A stretch of DNA of 64,000 bases from Meandrina meandrites (Eukaryota > Cnidaria > Anthozoa > Scleractinia > Meandrinidae): the NCBI GenBank assembly GCA_963693305.1, contig OY855906.1, positions 16,597,161 to 16,661,160 of the forward strand, written 5' to 3'. Both the position numbers and the translations under genes were made by a program. Numbering within the stretch: the stretch's first letter is position 1; every line of letters begins with the position of its first letter. The notes under the pieces were generated by a model. That model was not told where the DNA came from, made no database searches, and saw only the letters and a program-made list of their open reading frames with translations. Of this stretch, positions 33,501 to 46,600 are shown one piece after another.

Positions 33501-34588
33501 GTGTCTAAAATATTTCGGTGAATGCTCGGCAGCAAGGCAAGATAGTGGTGATCTTTCAAAAATTATCCTATGGAACAATAAAAATATTTGTATTAATGGC
33601 AAATCAGTCTATAACCGCAGTCTTGCAGATAAAGGTATACGTAGATTAGAAGACCTTATCTCTGAAAATAACAAGCTTATTACAAAACACAAGTTGCGGG
33701 AACTAGATATATCTCCGTTAGATGCATTTAAGCTCTTCTGTGTCAATGATGCCCTTCCAACAGAATATCGTAGATTTCTAAAAACTTATAATTATACTGG
33801 CACTGAGCCCTTTAACCCGGCTACACAATCAAGTCCAGTTACAGTTAAGCAGGCAAAATGTCTTAATCAGCAAGGCCGTTTCGAAGACTATTTACAAAGA
33901 ACTCCGAAACAGAATCATTACTCCACCTACAGCTCAGCTTGAGTACAATGTTTTGTTCGAGAATGATGGTGAATTGGATTGGAAGAAAATATATTGCTTA
34001 CCACATCGTGTTGCTTTGGACACAAAATCGCGTGAATTTCAATACAAACTTCTTAACAGATGTCTTGCAACAAATGTCCTCCTTAGTAAAGTTGGAATAA
34101 TTTCATCTCCACTCTGTTCTTTTTGCGGGGAAGTAGACGAATCTCTCGAACATATCTTTATAACTTGCCACTATACCAAGAAGTTTTGGGCAGAAGTTAT
34201 AAAATGGATGGGCCACCAGAATATCAAAATTAAATCCCTCTGTCATAAAGATATAATGTTTGGTATTACTGACGAGAAGGATTGGTTCAGTTAAACATAT
34301 TTTGTTAATTGCAAAAAAATATATATATTCGTGTAGATGCAATAAGGCTAAACCATCCATTATTGCATTTAAGGCACAAGTGAAGAAAATTTATCAACTT
34401 GAGGAAAAGATTGCTCAATTTAATAATGAATGGTCCATCCATAAAAAAAAATGGGGCAAGTATATTGAGTAGAAACATAACCGGTCATAACATGTTAAAA
34501 TCTTTGTACTGCGTATGTAAGTTATAGTTTATAATATTGTATTTTTGAAATAGGAAAATGGAAGTGTAGCGAGTTTCCTGTAAGTGTA

Positions 34589-34621
<33 letters not shown>

Positions 34622-37600
34622 TGTTCGTAACAACAATATGTACATGTTTTGTAAGAAACCATAAAATCAAATTAAGTATTAAAATACAAAAAAAAAAAAG
34701 AAATATAAAGCCGCCCTTAACCCTTTGCTTTCGACATTCATTGCAGAAACATAAAAGTCAATGCAAAAGTTTTCAAACCCGTGTTTCATGTGCAGAAACA
34801 CACAGGCGGGGCTGTCAAAACTTGACAGGTTTACGCTCCGAATGCTATTGATTCAGTTAAAAAATGTGACAGCTTGTGTAGATAAACTTGAATGTTACAA
34901 ATACGTGTGAAAATTGCAGAAAAAAGTTGGCCGTTCACTTGCTGGTTAATAGAGGTTGGTAGGGGCTCGTCAGAAATTAACATACATGTACCGCCTTTTA
35001 GAAAGGTTACGTTATTTCAATACAAAATTGCATGGAGAGGAATCCCGGAATCACATGAAGATGACGACTACATGTGTTTGAATGATTTTCTTTAATAGTC
35101 GCCATTTTGTCATAAAAAAGTACAACAAAAATAATAGAATGATCAGATGAAGGATGATTTTAATCTTTGTTTTTAAATTCAGCTTCTCTGTTCAAAAAGG
35201 TTGGTGAAGAACAATTTATTTCTTCCAGTTCCAAGAGTGTCTGAAATAATAAGCATGACTCCTTAATGCTCATGTCTTTCTCAGGATGCCGGGGAACTGG
35301 AAGATATTGATGAGAGGCTGCAAAAGGATGGCTACAGAACCAACATTCCAGTTGACCACAAACTCCGCTACTTCTGGAGACAGTTCACCCGATCAGAAAC
35401 CAGTCTCAAATCCTCTCTTGACAGTGTTGAACAGCTCCGTAAACAACATGGAGAGGAAATGATCGAGGTAGAAAATTACGTAGCACACATCAGACAACTG
35501 TCAGATGAGAGAGAAGCTTTAACTCAAGAATTGGAAGCTGAAAATGAGCAGTTGAAGGCAGAGCTTGAACAGATGAAAGTCGAGAAGGAAGCAGGAGCTT
35601 ATGTTTCAGAGGATATATGCGACATGTTGATGGAGTCTGGCTTGATGCAAATTGGAAGAGATACTAATCCTGTCAAGGAACAGGTAAATTACTTGATAAA
35701 GGAGAGAGGATCCCTCTCCGAGAAAGTGAGAAGACTGGAACTTGATAATGAAACACTCAGGAAGAATTCTGACACAGAACAGTCAGACAAACGCTTGATG
35801 AAAATTATGGAAGAGGAGAGGAAGGATATGGAAGAAGAAATGAACAGAATGCGTGAAATGATGAAGCAAGTGAAACAAGAGGAGAGAAAGATTCACGAAC
35901 AAGAAGTAAAGAAAGTTACTGATGAAAATGATACCTTAAGAGCCCAGCTGGAAAAAGTCCAAAAACAACATACTGAAGACATGGCAGAACTGATAAATAG
36001 ACATCAAGGTTGGTTCTAATGTAGTAAAAAAAATTATTAGCAAGGGTGTGTTGCAGCAGCATCCAGTCCAACCCTAGTTGTGTTCTGCTGTTACTGGGCT
36101 CTTCTCTTTCTTTCCTAGCTTGAGTTACTCTAAGGTTCCAAAAGTAGTAACCTATGAAAATTAAAAAGTGGAATCCTGATCCCTGGAACACTTGATTTTT
36201 CAAGCCTCCCGATAACTGAAAGCAAAAGTAGTTTCCTTTAACTCAGTCAAACACTTTAACTTTACCCCCAATTCTTGAACTTCTTGATTTTTCAAACCAA
36301 TTTCCGTTTCCCTTGGAGGCTGGAAAATCAGGATTCCACTGTAATAACAAATTCTGAAAGAAGTGACCCACTGAATGTAACAATGTTCCGAAAGTAGCAG
36401 CCTGAAAATGAATGTAACTACATTTATAATACTTATCTATAAAATGTTTGACTAATTGTGCACGCTGTGATTGGTCAGTTCGAGTTCATTATAGCTCCAC
36501 AAGGCACATGCTTTATCGAGTTATAATGCACACTGCTTACGTCATGAGTTTGAGCGTGGCAATTTCCTTAGCATTTTAAAAAAGAAATGAAAACTTCATA
36601 CTCATGCATTGTTGATACATATATATAAGCACTTGAAATTTTAAGAACACTTGAGAAGTGTGAGATGCACTTCTCTTGTGTTCTTAAAAAATCCTGCATG
36701 GTTATATAACTCAACAATGCACTTGGATGTGTTTTTTATTTCTTTACAAATTATTTTGTATAAGTTTTTGTATTAATTTCTGGTTTAGAATTTTTCAAGC
36801 CAGTTTGAATATAAGACAATGAAAAATAAAAATCTAACTGGGTTGGAAAATTTTAAACCACTGATAAATTTAAACCACAACATATACACGTATACATTTA
36901 GAAATTTTGTGTTTTTGATTTTCCAAAGTACAGTACTTGATACGTTAAAGTAGAGCGTAATATATATATTTTGAAAATAGATTTAAAAACTACACTTTCA
37001 TCACAACAAGCCTGTTTCGTGATTGCTCACTCATCAGGGGATTTTAATGGTAAGAATACTCTCAACCTTTGAGGGTCCAGATGTATTTGCTAAGTTCAGT
37101 AGAGTTCCTGTGTTTTGCGTGACGGAATGATGAAGTGTGGTTTCTGAATCTAGTCTTGAAGTTGTTTTCTGTCAGTCCGATGTACGTTTCAGTTTCGTCG
37201 TTGTCGTTGTGTTTAACTGTTGCTTGGTAGATGATTGATGATTGAAGGCAGTTTCCGTTAGGTGGGCATGTGTTCGTTTGTCGGCAGTTCCATTACTTGT
37301 TGTTAACTTTGTTATCTGTGGGGTCAATGGATTGCTTGGATGAATTCAAAATACGCTTGTTGTGGTTGTCGATAATCTGTTTAGTGTTATTCATGCAACT
37401 ATAGCTGATCTAGAAACCACACTTCATCATTCCGTCACGCAAAACACAGGAACTCTACTGAACTTAGCAAATACATCTGGACCCTCAAAGACAACAACAT
37501 TGACCACACTGTTTCATGGCGAATCATTTCATCATGTTCATCATACAACAGCTCAAGCAAAAGATGCAATCTTTGTTTGAAAGAGAAATTGCTCATTATC

Positions 37601-40600
37601 TGCCGCCCTGATCTGTCTTCACTCAACAAACGTAACGAACTTGTATCTTCTTGCTGCCACAGGGACAAAGTGTTGCTATGCAACAACTAAACACTTGAAC
37701 ATTCAAATTTTCTGCATCATTGATTATGTAAATCATAAGTATATATACGACAGTTGAGAGTATTTTTATCATTAAAATCCCCTGATGAGTGAGCAATCAC
37801 GAAACAGGCTTGTCGGGAAGAAAGTGTAGTTTTTTTCTATTTTCAAAATATATACATTTATATGCATTCTGTTCATCTACCGGTATACTTGCTGTGAGAA
37901 GCAGTATTGTTAACATACAATAGCTGTGTATTTGTTTTAGATGAGGCAAAGGCAATATCTTAGTACTCTTTTTTGAAATAGTTATAGAAGTTCTCTTAAA
38001 CAAGAATAGTTTTATCATCTTTATGTTGAAAACCAGGACGATGCATCAACCCGCACATGGCTTCATGTACATGTTTTAGCCACCTGAAAGTATCTGAAAG
38101 TTTGCTACCCTCTAAAAGTCGCGGTAGGAAAAGGCTGCTAAATCCTAAAGTAATTACAGTCATTACTTTTGCAACTTTTAGGTATAGAAACACACAGGTT
38201 TAGTGCAAGCCTTTTCACAGGGTGTTTTTATTTAAATGGATTTGCTTGAATGTGTGGTTGTTTTATAATAGGAGAAAAAAATAAGTTGTTGGAAGAGAGG
38301 GAACAAGAGAAAGAAAAAACAACAGCTCATGTGGGCAAGGCTGATAGAGTTATGGCTGAAGTTGAAGAACTGAAAGGAAAAATGAGATCTATTGAACTTG
38401 AGAAAACAACTCTACAGGCTTCTGTAAGTTCTCAGCAGTTTAACATGTTTAAACAGTGTTTGTTTTCAATGTTTTATTTTTTAAATCTACTATCATTAAT
38501 TAAAACAAGAAACATTCTTGTTTGTGTACATCTAGAGCTCAAAGTATATTTACAAGAAACAAAACTAAAATAAAATACAGTTGTTTTACTGGTTTATTCC
38601 AATATTGTTATAAATATTGATTATAATACTGGTATGTTTATGTGTTCCCTGTTATTTAAAAAGTCAGCCTATTTTTATTAGTGAATAAATGTTTCTCTAG
38701 CAATTCTTTGGTGAATGTACTTCTCATGCACAGGTACGGTCACTGGAAGAAGAAATTGGAAAGGAAAAAGAAGAAATAAATAAGAATAAAGCATCTCAAG
38801 AAGCTTCAGTCAAGAAACTCAAAACAGAGCTCTCTGGAACGAAACAAAAGCTTCAGGAAACAGAGGTTAGTCATGTACATGGCTTGTGCTGCATTTTGGT
38901 TCCTAATTTTAATATTGCGCTATGTAACAATTGAGCAGGGAGCAACATGCAGCAGTGTTTCATGAGTATACATGTAGATTTGAAGTTTTAAGTACTCTTT
39001 TGATAGATTTATTTAAATGTATCCTCAGGTAAAACTGAAAACCAGCGAGGAGGAAAAGAAGACCATTGAAACAAGGTTACAAGTGGCACAGAAAGATCTT
39101 GCTACCATCCGGGATCGCGAAGCAAAGCTTTCCAATGAGAAGGTAATGTTTGTTCAGGCGCGGATCCACACCCGTTTACAACGATTTATGGAAATCAGTC
39201 AGATTTTTGGTAAAAATAAATGAATAAATAAATACAAAATAAGGCAATTAATTAAAATAAATAAATTTCCAAGTTGAAATCTCAACAGTGCAAAAGAATG
39301 GTTTCTAAACATTTATTTTTATTTCCGGGCATTCACTGTTTTCAAGGCTTCATCCCAGGAGAATGGAACTTGTCAACATCATGTCCGAGTGACTCGGAAA
39401 CCCGCGAAATGGCAGTTTAGGGGGTCAAAATCTCAAAAAAATTTTCTGTGCTCGTACAACGCCTCCGGCATGGAAAGTTGTTCAACTCTCTGGAAATCGG
39501 TCACGATTTTCTCTGCATCCGCGCCTGTTGTTATTGTATATACAGTAGAACCCTGATGTCTCAAACCTCGAGGGGAAATGCAAATTGGTTAAAGAAATCA
39601 GGAGTTTCACGAAATTGGGGGTAAAACTACTGAAAAGTTCTATCTAAGGGGAATGAAAATTGGTTTGAGTAATTGGAAGTTTTGAAAAACCAAGGGTTCA
39701 AGAAATTGGGATTCTACTGTATTCTTATTTGTAAACTAATTAATGCAGGCATTAAAAAGTATAAGTTAATCACTTTATTTGGGTGTCAATGTATCTAGCA
39801 CTGCTGTGCTAATTGAGGAGACTGTAAATCTGGGGAAACAAATACCTTGTTAAAAATCCCAACTGGCACGAGGCTAGCAGTCGAATTAGGGACCACCGAA
39901 CCAAATTAACTTGTACATGCAGGGTAAGTGTTACTCTCACTTCTTAACAAAGTCACAATTATTATAGAGTATTGTGTTGATTTGGTCTTTGTCTTCTGTT
40001 ATCTGCAGGATAGTGTATTGACTGAAGCTAAGTCATCAACTCAAAAGTAAGTTAAAAAGTTTTAAGGTAGTAACTACCACAGCAAGTATTTGCTGTGGTA
40101 CAGTAGATGTTCCCATTTTCTCTGTATGCAGTGTGCTTGGATGTTATTCTGTAATTTCAGGGCTCGACACTAACACTTTCCTGCTTTCCACTGGAAAGTA
40201 AATTTACCTCTTGGAAAGCAAAAAAATTGAAATGAACCAAAATACTTACCTGATCTGGAAAGTAAATGTTGGGTTATGCTGGAAAGCAAATTTTACGCTT
40301 AAAAGGCTTAAGTAAAAAAAGTGTGTACAAAAATAAGTAAAACGATAAGATAACCATCTGACAATGATTTTCTGTCTTAAACAAAACAAATTTACACTAT
40401 TCTCACATTCTCTCCCATGTTGGAGGATCAAGAGAGCTCCTGCGGAGGTCTGGATATGATACGATGTGTTATGGCACAAACAAGTCCGCCATTTTTGGAG
40501 AGTAGAATTTTGAGTTGGAAAATAAAATTTGAAATCTACTTTTCAAAGTGGAAAGTGGTGTAAAAAGTTAGTGTCAAGCCCTGAATTTGCTCTTTTAACT

Positions 40601-43600
40601 GAGATTTCAAATAGAAATTCATTATAATTATTGGTATCCTGCTTGCCTATTTAAGTATGTTAATCATACAGTACATGTAAGTGATATAGATTATATATTT
40701 TGGTTGATGCAGGCAACAAATAAGAATTCAGCAACTGAGTGATGAAAACAGCAGCTTACAAGAACGGCTTAAGACAGCTGATGATACCATTGAACGGCAG
40801 ATGAAGCAGATTGAGAATATAACCTTGCAGCTAGGAGAGGCAGAGAGAACTCTTGCAGAGAAGGAGGATGATATGGAATCTCAAGACAAGACATCAAAAA
40901 ATGAGGTACATTTTGACAGTGAATCTGGATTATCAGTTACCAACAATACGTTTTAGTTGAAGAGAGCCTGCTGCATGCATGCATGGTAGAAACATACCAG
41001 TGATTTTCAGAATACTTAAGTTTTTTTTTAGCATTTTCTTTTAGTTTAACTCTTTTTTGTTATGTCCCCGTATTAGTAAGGGTGTTTTTCCCCAGCTATC
41101 TATCTAATACTGATGAAGTTGAGTTTGGTTTTTAAGATAGGTCCTTTAGTAATTCATGTCTGTTGGTATTTTTTAATAATTATCCCTTTTTTTTCTGATG
41201 ATTAAATAATAAAGTAACTGACTGGTGGACTTGATTAGCAGCTGGTGATGAAACAATGCAACCTGTCTGTTTAATATGTAAATACTGGCGGATTTCACAT
41301 CTATTTTTTATTTCTCTATAATATATAGTAAAATTTTTATTATATCAGATAACTCGAGATAATAAAGGAACACAGGATAGAACTTAACTTTGCACTCTGT
41401 CCTTCATTTAAAAAAACCTGATTGCCAAAAAATCACTAAGGTTCAAAATATTTCAGTGTTATATTTTATGGATTGTTTTTTTTTCAAATGAATGTAGATT
41501 AACACACTGAAAGCGAAGTTAACAAGAACTACAGATGAAGCATCCACATTAAAGGAAGAGCTTTCTGAAACAAAGAAAAAGTTAGATAAGGTTAGTTAAA
41601 TGTAAATGTTCAAGAATTTTGCTAGACAGCTTGATTGTCATGATATCAATATTTTATCAAAAATGTGTGTTTTATTTTATATAAAATTGACAGTTAAATT
41701 TCAAGTTTCAAATTTCAGAATTGTAAAAAGTTTTAACTTTGACTATGATTTTATATTTACCAATTATAAAAATTAGCCAGTATCACTAAGTAAGTTATGT
41801 AATGCCAAGATGCTTTCATTGTAATCTCTTACTGTTTCCAGTCGGGATTACAAACTAGGACTTGTCTTCAAGGTTATTAAAATTAGAATGTTTCCTTGTA
41901 TTGTAGATTCTCACTGAAGTTTGACAAAGGAATTTTCATTATTAGTTCCACATCCTTCATGTTGGTGGTGTGAAACCATAGCCCATGACATCTTTGCCTT
42001 ACAGTGATTCCTATTTTAGATCAGCATAATTGTGCATAATAGATAATTTAGCGTTGTGTGTAATGTTAGTGCTCAAGGCTACCAACAGTAGATTTACATG
42101 CAGCTTTAATAGTATTGACTAGGTTATCATGATATTTATCAAGTGTGGCATCGAAGCTAATATCCTTGAATGCTATAAGCAAGAAAATAGTGTTCATTTT
42201 ACAGCTGAGTTATTTACATCCAGTGTTCCCTGACTCCTGTTCCTTAGGTGCTATCAGATCACAAGGCTAATGAGATGAGTTATCAGGAAAAGCTAAATGC
42301 AGAGTTTGGTCGCAGCAAGAGTGTTGGGGAAGAGAAAGAACTGTTACGTGAACAGATTGTTGACTTAAGAAAGGTATTAAATACACAGCAATCATAATTG
42401 TATCAATGTGATGAGTGAAATGGTAGCCCCACCAGTCTAATTAACAACTGATATAACTTTAGCCCATATAGAATGCAATGCACTATTTGTGTGGCTACAT
42501 TATTTTGATTGCAACTAATTGAAAATCTTTTCCACCATTTTCTACCATCAATAGTTGACAGACTGTGCTATCTTCATTCTTTAAAGATTTTGTGTAGTGC
42601 TAATTATCAACTTTAATGCACATGACATGTTTCTCTCCTTGCAACAAAGTATACTCTTAATTAACATTTCATTATTATGGTTCCATTCATTAAGTTAGCA
42701 AAAGTATGTCAAACCCTCAGATATTGTCAATTTCTAGACTGATAAATATTCCCCACAATAGGGCTGCCATAGATTGTTTTGAATGAATTTTAGAAATTAA
42801 ATCAATTTTAACCAAATCATTCTTAAAATTATTTTTCATGCTGTTGATACAGTTTTAACTAATGCTAAATATAATCAGAGTGAATTTATTCCTAGTATCC
42901 ATTGAAGCATTATTGATTACACATTTATGGTATTTAATATTCATGGTATATTGGCTTTCGAGTTAATCAAGGTTTTGTTTAAACATTACTGAAGTAGTGG
43001 CTGTTTATGCAAATACATTTAGTCCCTGTCATGTCCATTACTAAGTTATATTTTAGTTAACTTCCGTAGTCTAAATCAATGTTTTAAACTAGTTTTGTAT
43101 AGCTGTATCTTAACAAGCAGATATTTGAATAATTTGGCACAATGACATGATTTTTTAATACTCCCTTTTGTAATAATGACATGGCTAGAGCAAAACATGA
43201 AAGCCTTACTCTATTGATATTTGACTAAGTTTTGTTTGGTTATCTACTTTGGAGGAAAAGTGAATCACAATGTCACAGTAGTTAATTAAAGCCATTACTT
43301 TATCAAGAAAACAATACATGCAAGAACATTTCAACACTTCATTATCACTGATCCCCTCTACTGAGCCATTTAACAGATTTCAATGCTCATTTTAACTCTT
43401 TTTGTGCCACAATGTTGGGTGCAGATTCAAATCCTGAAGCAAACCCTTTAGCAGACAATAATGCGCAGGTATTTGTCTGATGGTTTGAACGTAGTGAACC
43501 AGGAATGTAGGATCTTGTAAATATACCCAACTCTGTAACTGCAGAATTTTTTTGTTAGTTAGCTGCAAACCTTTTGAACTGTGCACTTAGTTTAAATTCT

Positions 43601-46600
43601 TAACTGACCATTTTAGAAGTATTTCCTTGCTGCAAGTAACTTTGCTTTGAAATTGCTTCTGATCTGCTTTATGGTGCTGACAGTTTGATTACATGTGTGT
43701 TTTGTTCAGACTTGAGATGTTCTGTTCCCGGTTCTGTTATTATAATAATTGTTTCTACAGGGGGAAAGGCCACAAAATCTTTACCAAGAAAATAAACAAT
43801 GGTACATCATTCTATATATGTAAAGTATGACGCATGATATTGTTGTTACAGGATCTTGAAGCATCGCTCGCAGCTAGCATGAGTAGAGAGAAGGAAACCA
43901 TGGAACAGACAGCTGCATTAGAGAAAGAGAAAGAAAATCTGGCCAGAGAGCTTGCCTCTTACATTAACAAGGAAAAGGAAAAGGTAGATCTGACACAGAC
44001 AAATTATTTTTGCTTTGATGTTAATTGCCATTTTTGACCACATGGAGGTGGATTTTTCTTTTGTTTGATATTTGATAAGGGGCACTCAGACATTTCGCAA
44101 ATGGACTGCAGCGGTTGCCAATTACTGTAAAAAGCATAGTCCGCAGTACAGTCAATTTGTTATTCAGAGTGCTTGCAAATGATGTAGTAAAGATGGTAAA
44201 TTGTGACAAATTATGAAAAAGAAACCAAGGCAACTTTGCACTTTAAAATCTTTATCCACCACTGACAGTTACTTTATATAGTTACTAGTTTAGAAAATGT
44301 GTTATTAAACAGCATGGACTAAAACATTAACAAAGCCACTTTTTTCTTAACCTTACCTTTACTTATACAGTTTGGAATAAGCCTCCTCTCTGCCTCTCCT
44401 CCCTCCTTCAAAAGGTTGTGGAAATATAATACCCCCCCCCCCCCCTTGTGGGTTTAAAAAGAGCGTTTATGGAAAGTACAATACATACAATGATTTTATA
44501 GTTTGCAAAACAATAATCATATAATTAAAGTTTAAACTCGAGCATTGTGTCCCCATTATAATTTCTATATTTCTATTTCTATTATTAATAATTTTTAATG
44601 TGTAATGTACTCCCATATTAGTCAAAGAAGAGTGATGAGCTCAGTGTTCAGCTGCAGTCCCTGGAGAATGAAAAAAGCTCTCTCCATGCTGTTGTATCTA
44701 CACAAGAAAGACAGATTAGTGATCTGAACATCAAGGTACTGATAATAACATCGCCATACATACAGAGCGGTGAGCTTAGTGTTAACTACAAGGGTTCTCG
44801 GTAGGTTTTTGATTAAAGGTTGGTAAAGATATGTAATGGTTGGCTTAACTTAAGACAAGCTGCTTAAGGTGGCTTACTACAGTTTTGAGGGGTAAATGAA
44901 CCCAGCTTTTTACTTTCTTGTAAAATGTTCAGAAATGTTTTAGCTTTCACTAATTACTGTTTGTTGCACCCTTCAGTCACGCAACAGAATCGTAGCACTC
45001 GCTCTATCATCATAAAAACTGTAGTAGGCAACCTTAAACAGTCTTGTATTTTCAAACCAGAATGTGTAGTTCCAGAAAATATCCATACCCCCCCCCCCCC
45101 CCACGGAAGGGATTTTCCCTATGACCCCCCCCCCCCCCACCCCTCCGGAAATTCCAATTTAGCTTCATACATTGCTTTAAATTTTTGGCTCTTCAAGACC
45201 CCCCCTCCTCCCCGGAATTTCCAATCCCTTCTGTGGGGGAAGTATGGATATTTTCTGGAACCACACAATAATGGCTACCACTGTAGAAATTTGCCAGGTG
45301 TCAGTGATTACTTCATATCAAACACATGTAGTGTAATCACTGTATTTATGTATTCAATATTAATAAAAGAGTACTGGCCTTTCTTGTGTGGATACAATAG
45401 CAGTTCATTCTTTAAGTTCCCCACATGCCAGGCCCTCAGTCAAAACTGGCATCAGGCAAATTTCTACAATGGTAGCCATTATTCTGGTTTGAAAATACAA
45501 GACTGTTTAAGGTTGCCTACCACAGTTTTTATGAAACCCTTTCAAACTTTGACTTTGACAATAAAGAATGCATTGTCTTGAAAGTCTGCCTTCCTCTTTT
45601 CAAGGCGTCTGATTGGTAGTTTAAAGCAACTGGAATCCATTAAACTCGTCAAACTAATCAAGAACTTGGCAAAAAGATGTTAAAAACTTAGTCAGGTGGC
45701 TACGGCTCGAGGCACTTGACTGTTATGTAAATTATTTAAGCATAATTATATTAAAACTATGGATGTAACATATAAGCTCATAGAGAGCTTTAGGCAGTCC
45801 TCAGGTAATAAAAAGAGCTGATTTCTCTCAGGTCATGCCAGTGTATCCACACAAGAGAGGTCAGTACTATTCATAGAAAAAATTGATACAGTGATTACAG
45901 AGTACCAAGCTTACAAAGTGCCTCAGGCAGTCCTTAGATAATACAAGATCTCTGTCCATACCATTGTATTCAGAACAAGAAAGGCCAGTACTCTTTGTCA
46001 AATATATAAATGCAGTGATTACAAAGTATTAATGTGTTTGATAAAAAGTAATGGTACTTGTTACTCAGTCACTCATCCTTGACGCCCTGTGGCACGTAGC
46101 GTAAAAGCTCTTTTAAGGCCTCCCTGTTTAATGTGTTTGATAAGAAGTAATGGTACATGTACTTGTTACTCAGTCTGTCATCCCTAAGGCTTAGTGACAC
46201 ATAATTATTGTAAAAGCTCTTTATAAGTGATTAAAGTGTAAAATTTGTTTGATAATAAGTAATCATGGTACTTGTTACTCAGTCATTCATCATTGAGGCC
46301 CAGTGGCACATATTGTAAAAGCTCTATTAAGGCTCTCCTCCCCATTTCCTGGATGGTTTTAAAGGCCAGGACTCTTCTCTAGCAGTTTTTTACTCTCTCT
46401 GATAACAGTGTAAAAATTTGCTAGATAAGAAGTAATGGTACTTGTTACTCAGTCTGTCATCCTTGAGGCCTAGTGGCACATAGTTATAAAAGCTCAATTA
46501 AGACCCTTAACCTCCCCATTTTGTAGGCGGTAAAGGCCAGAACTGTTTGTCAAACACCTTCACGCGTTGTTAAGAGTGTATAATGTGTTTGATTAGAAGT

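Larger units (their letters stand above)
23882..34698 (+). mobile_element. LINE A: 5'-truncated L1/Tx1-like retrotransposon, split by later insertions
   Basis: It is flanked by a 14-bp target duplication AGAAATATAAAGCC (23868-23881 and 34699-34712) and ends in poly(A). Its own sequence is 23882-25159, 31014-31173 and 33138-34698. It encodes the reverse transcriptase and C-terminal part of ORF2, with no endonuclease region. A SINE, a second LINE and a hAT-like element later inserted in it. Confidence 0.85.
23684..34950. mobile_element. outermost inverted-repeat element, split by a LINE
   Basis: The left part (about 23684-23881) begins CTACCATGAATGGCTAAC. The right part (34699-34950) ends GTTGGCCGTTCAC. 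Joined across the LINE they match, in reverse complement, the uninterrupted copy at 31660-32013. The segment AACCAGAAATATAAAGCCGC is uninterrupted there and split here, which marks the insertion point. It is a non-autonomous DNA element. Confidence 0.75.
36961..37854. mobile_element. Penelope-like element, folded-back 3'-end fragments
   Basis: Outer inverted ends are TATATTTTGAAAATAG and CTATTTTCAAAATATA. Each half contains part of a GIY-YIG endonuclease frame reading inward (minus strand on the left, plus strand on the right) and a hammerhead-type motif near its outer end. The shared segment CGTCACGCAAAACACAGGAA...GGACCCTCAAAG occurs in both orientations. Terminal hammerheads and GIY-YIG are hallmarks of Penelope-like retroelements. 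No reverse transcriptase remains. Confidence 0.75.
36009..38271 (+). other. intron 2 of the coiled-coil gene, repeat-rich
   Basis: Contains a small MITE (36166-36341) and an AT-rich region with partly inverted TTATAACTCG-like segments (36430-36720). It then holds the folded-back Penelope-like fragment with hammerhead motifs (36961-37854). Confidence 0.6.

Noticed and set aside
44925..45581. Plus-strand open frame of 218 codons
   Set aside because: It spans two nested MITEs and translates poly(C) tracts into proline runs. There is no splice context or domain.
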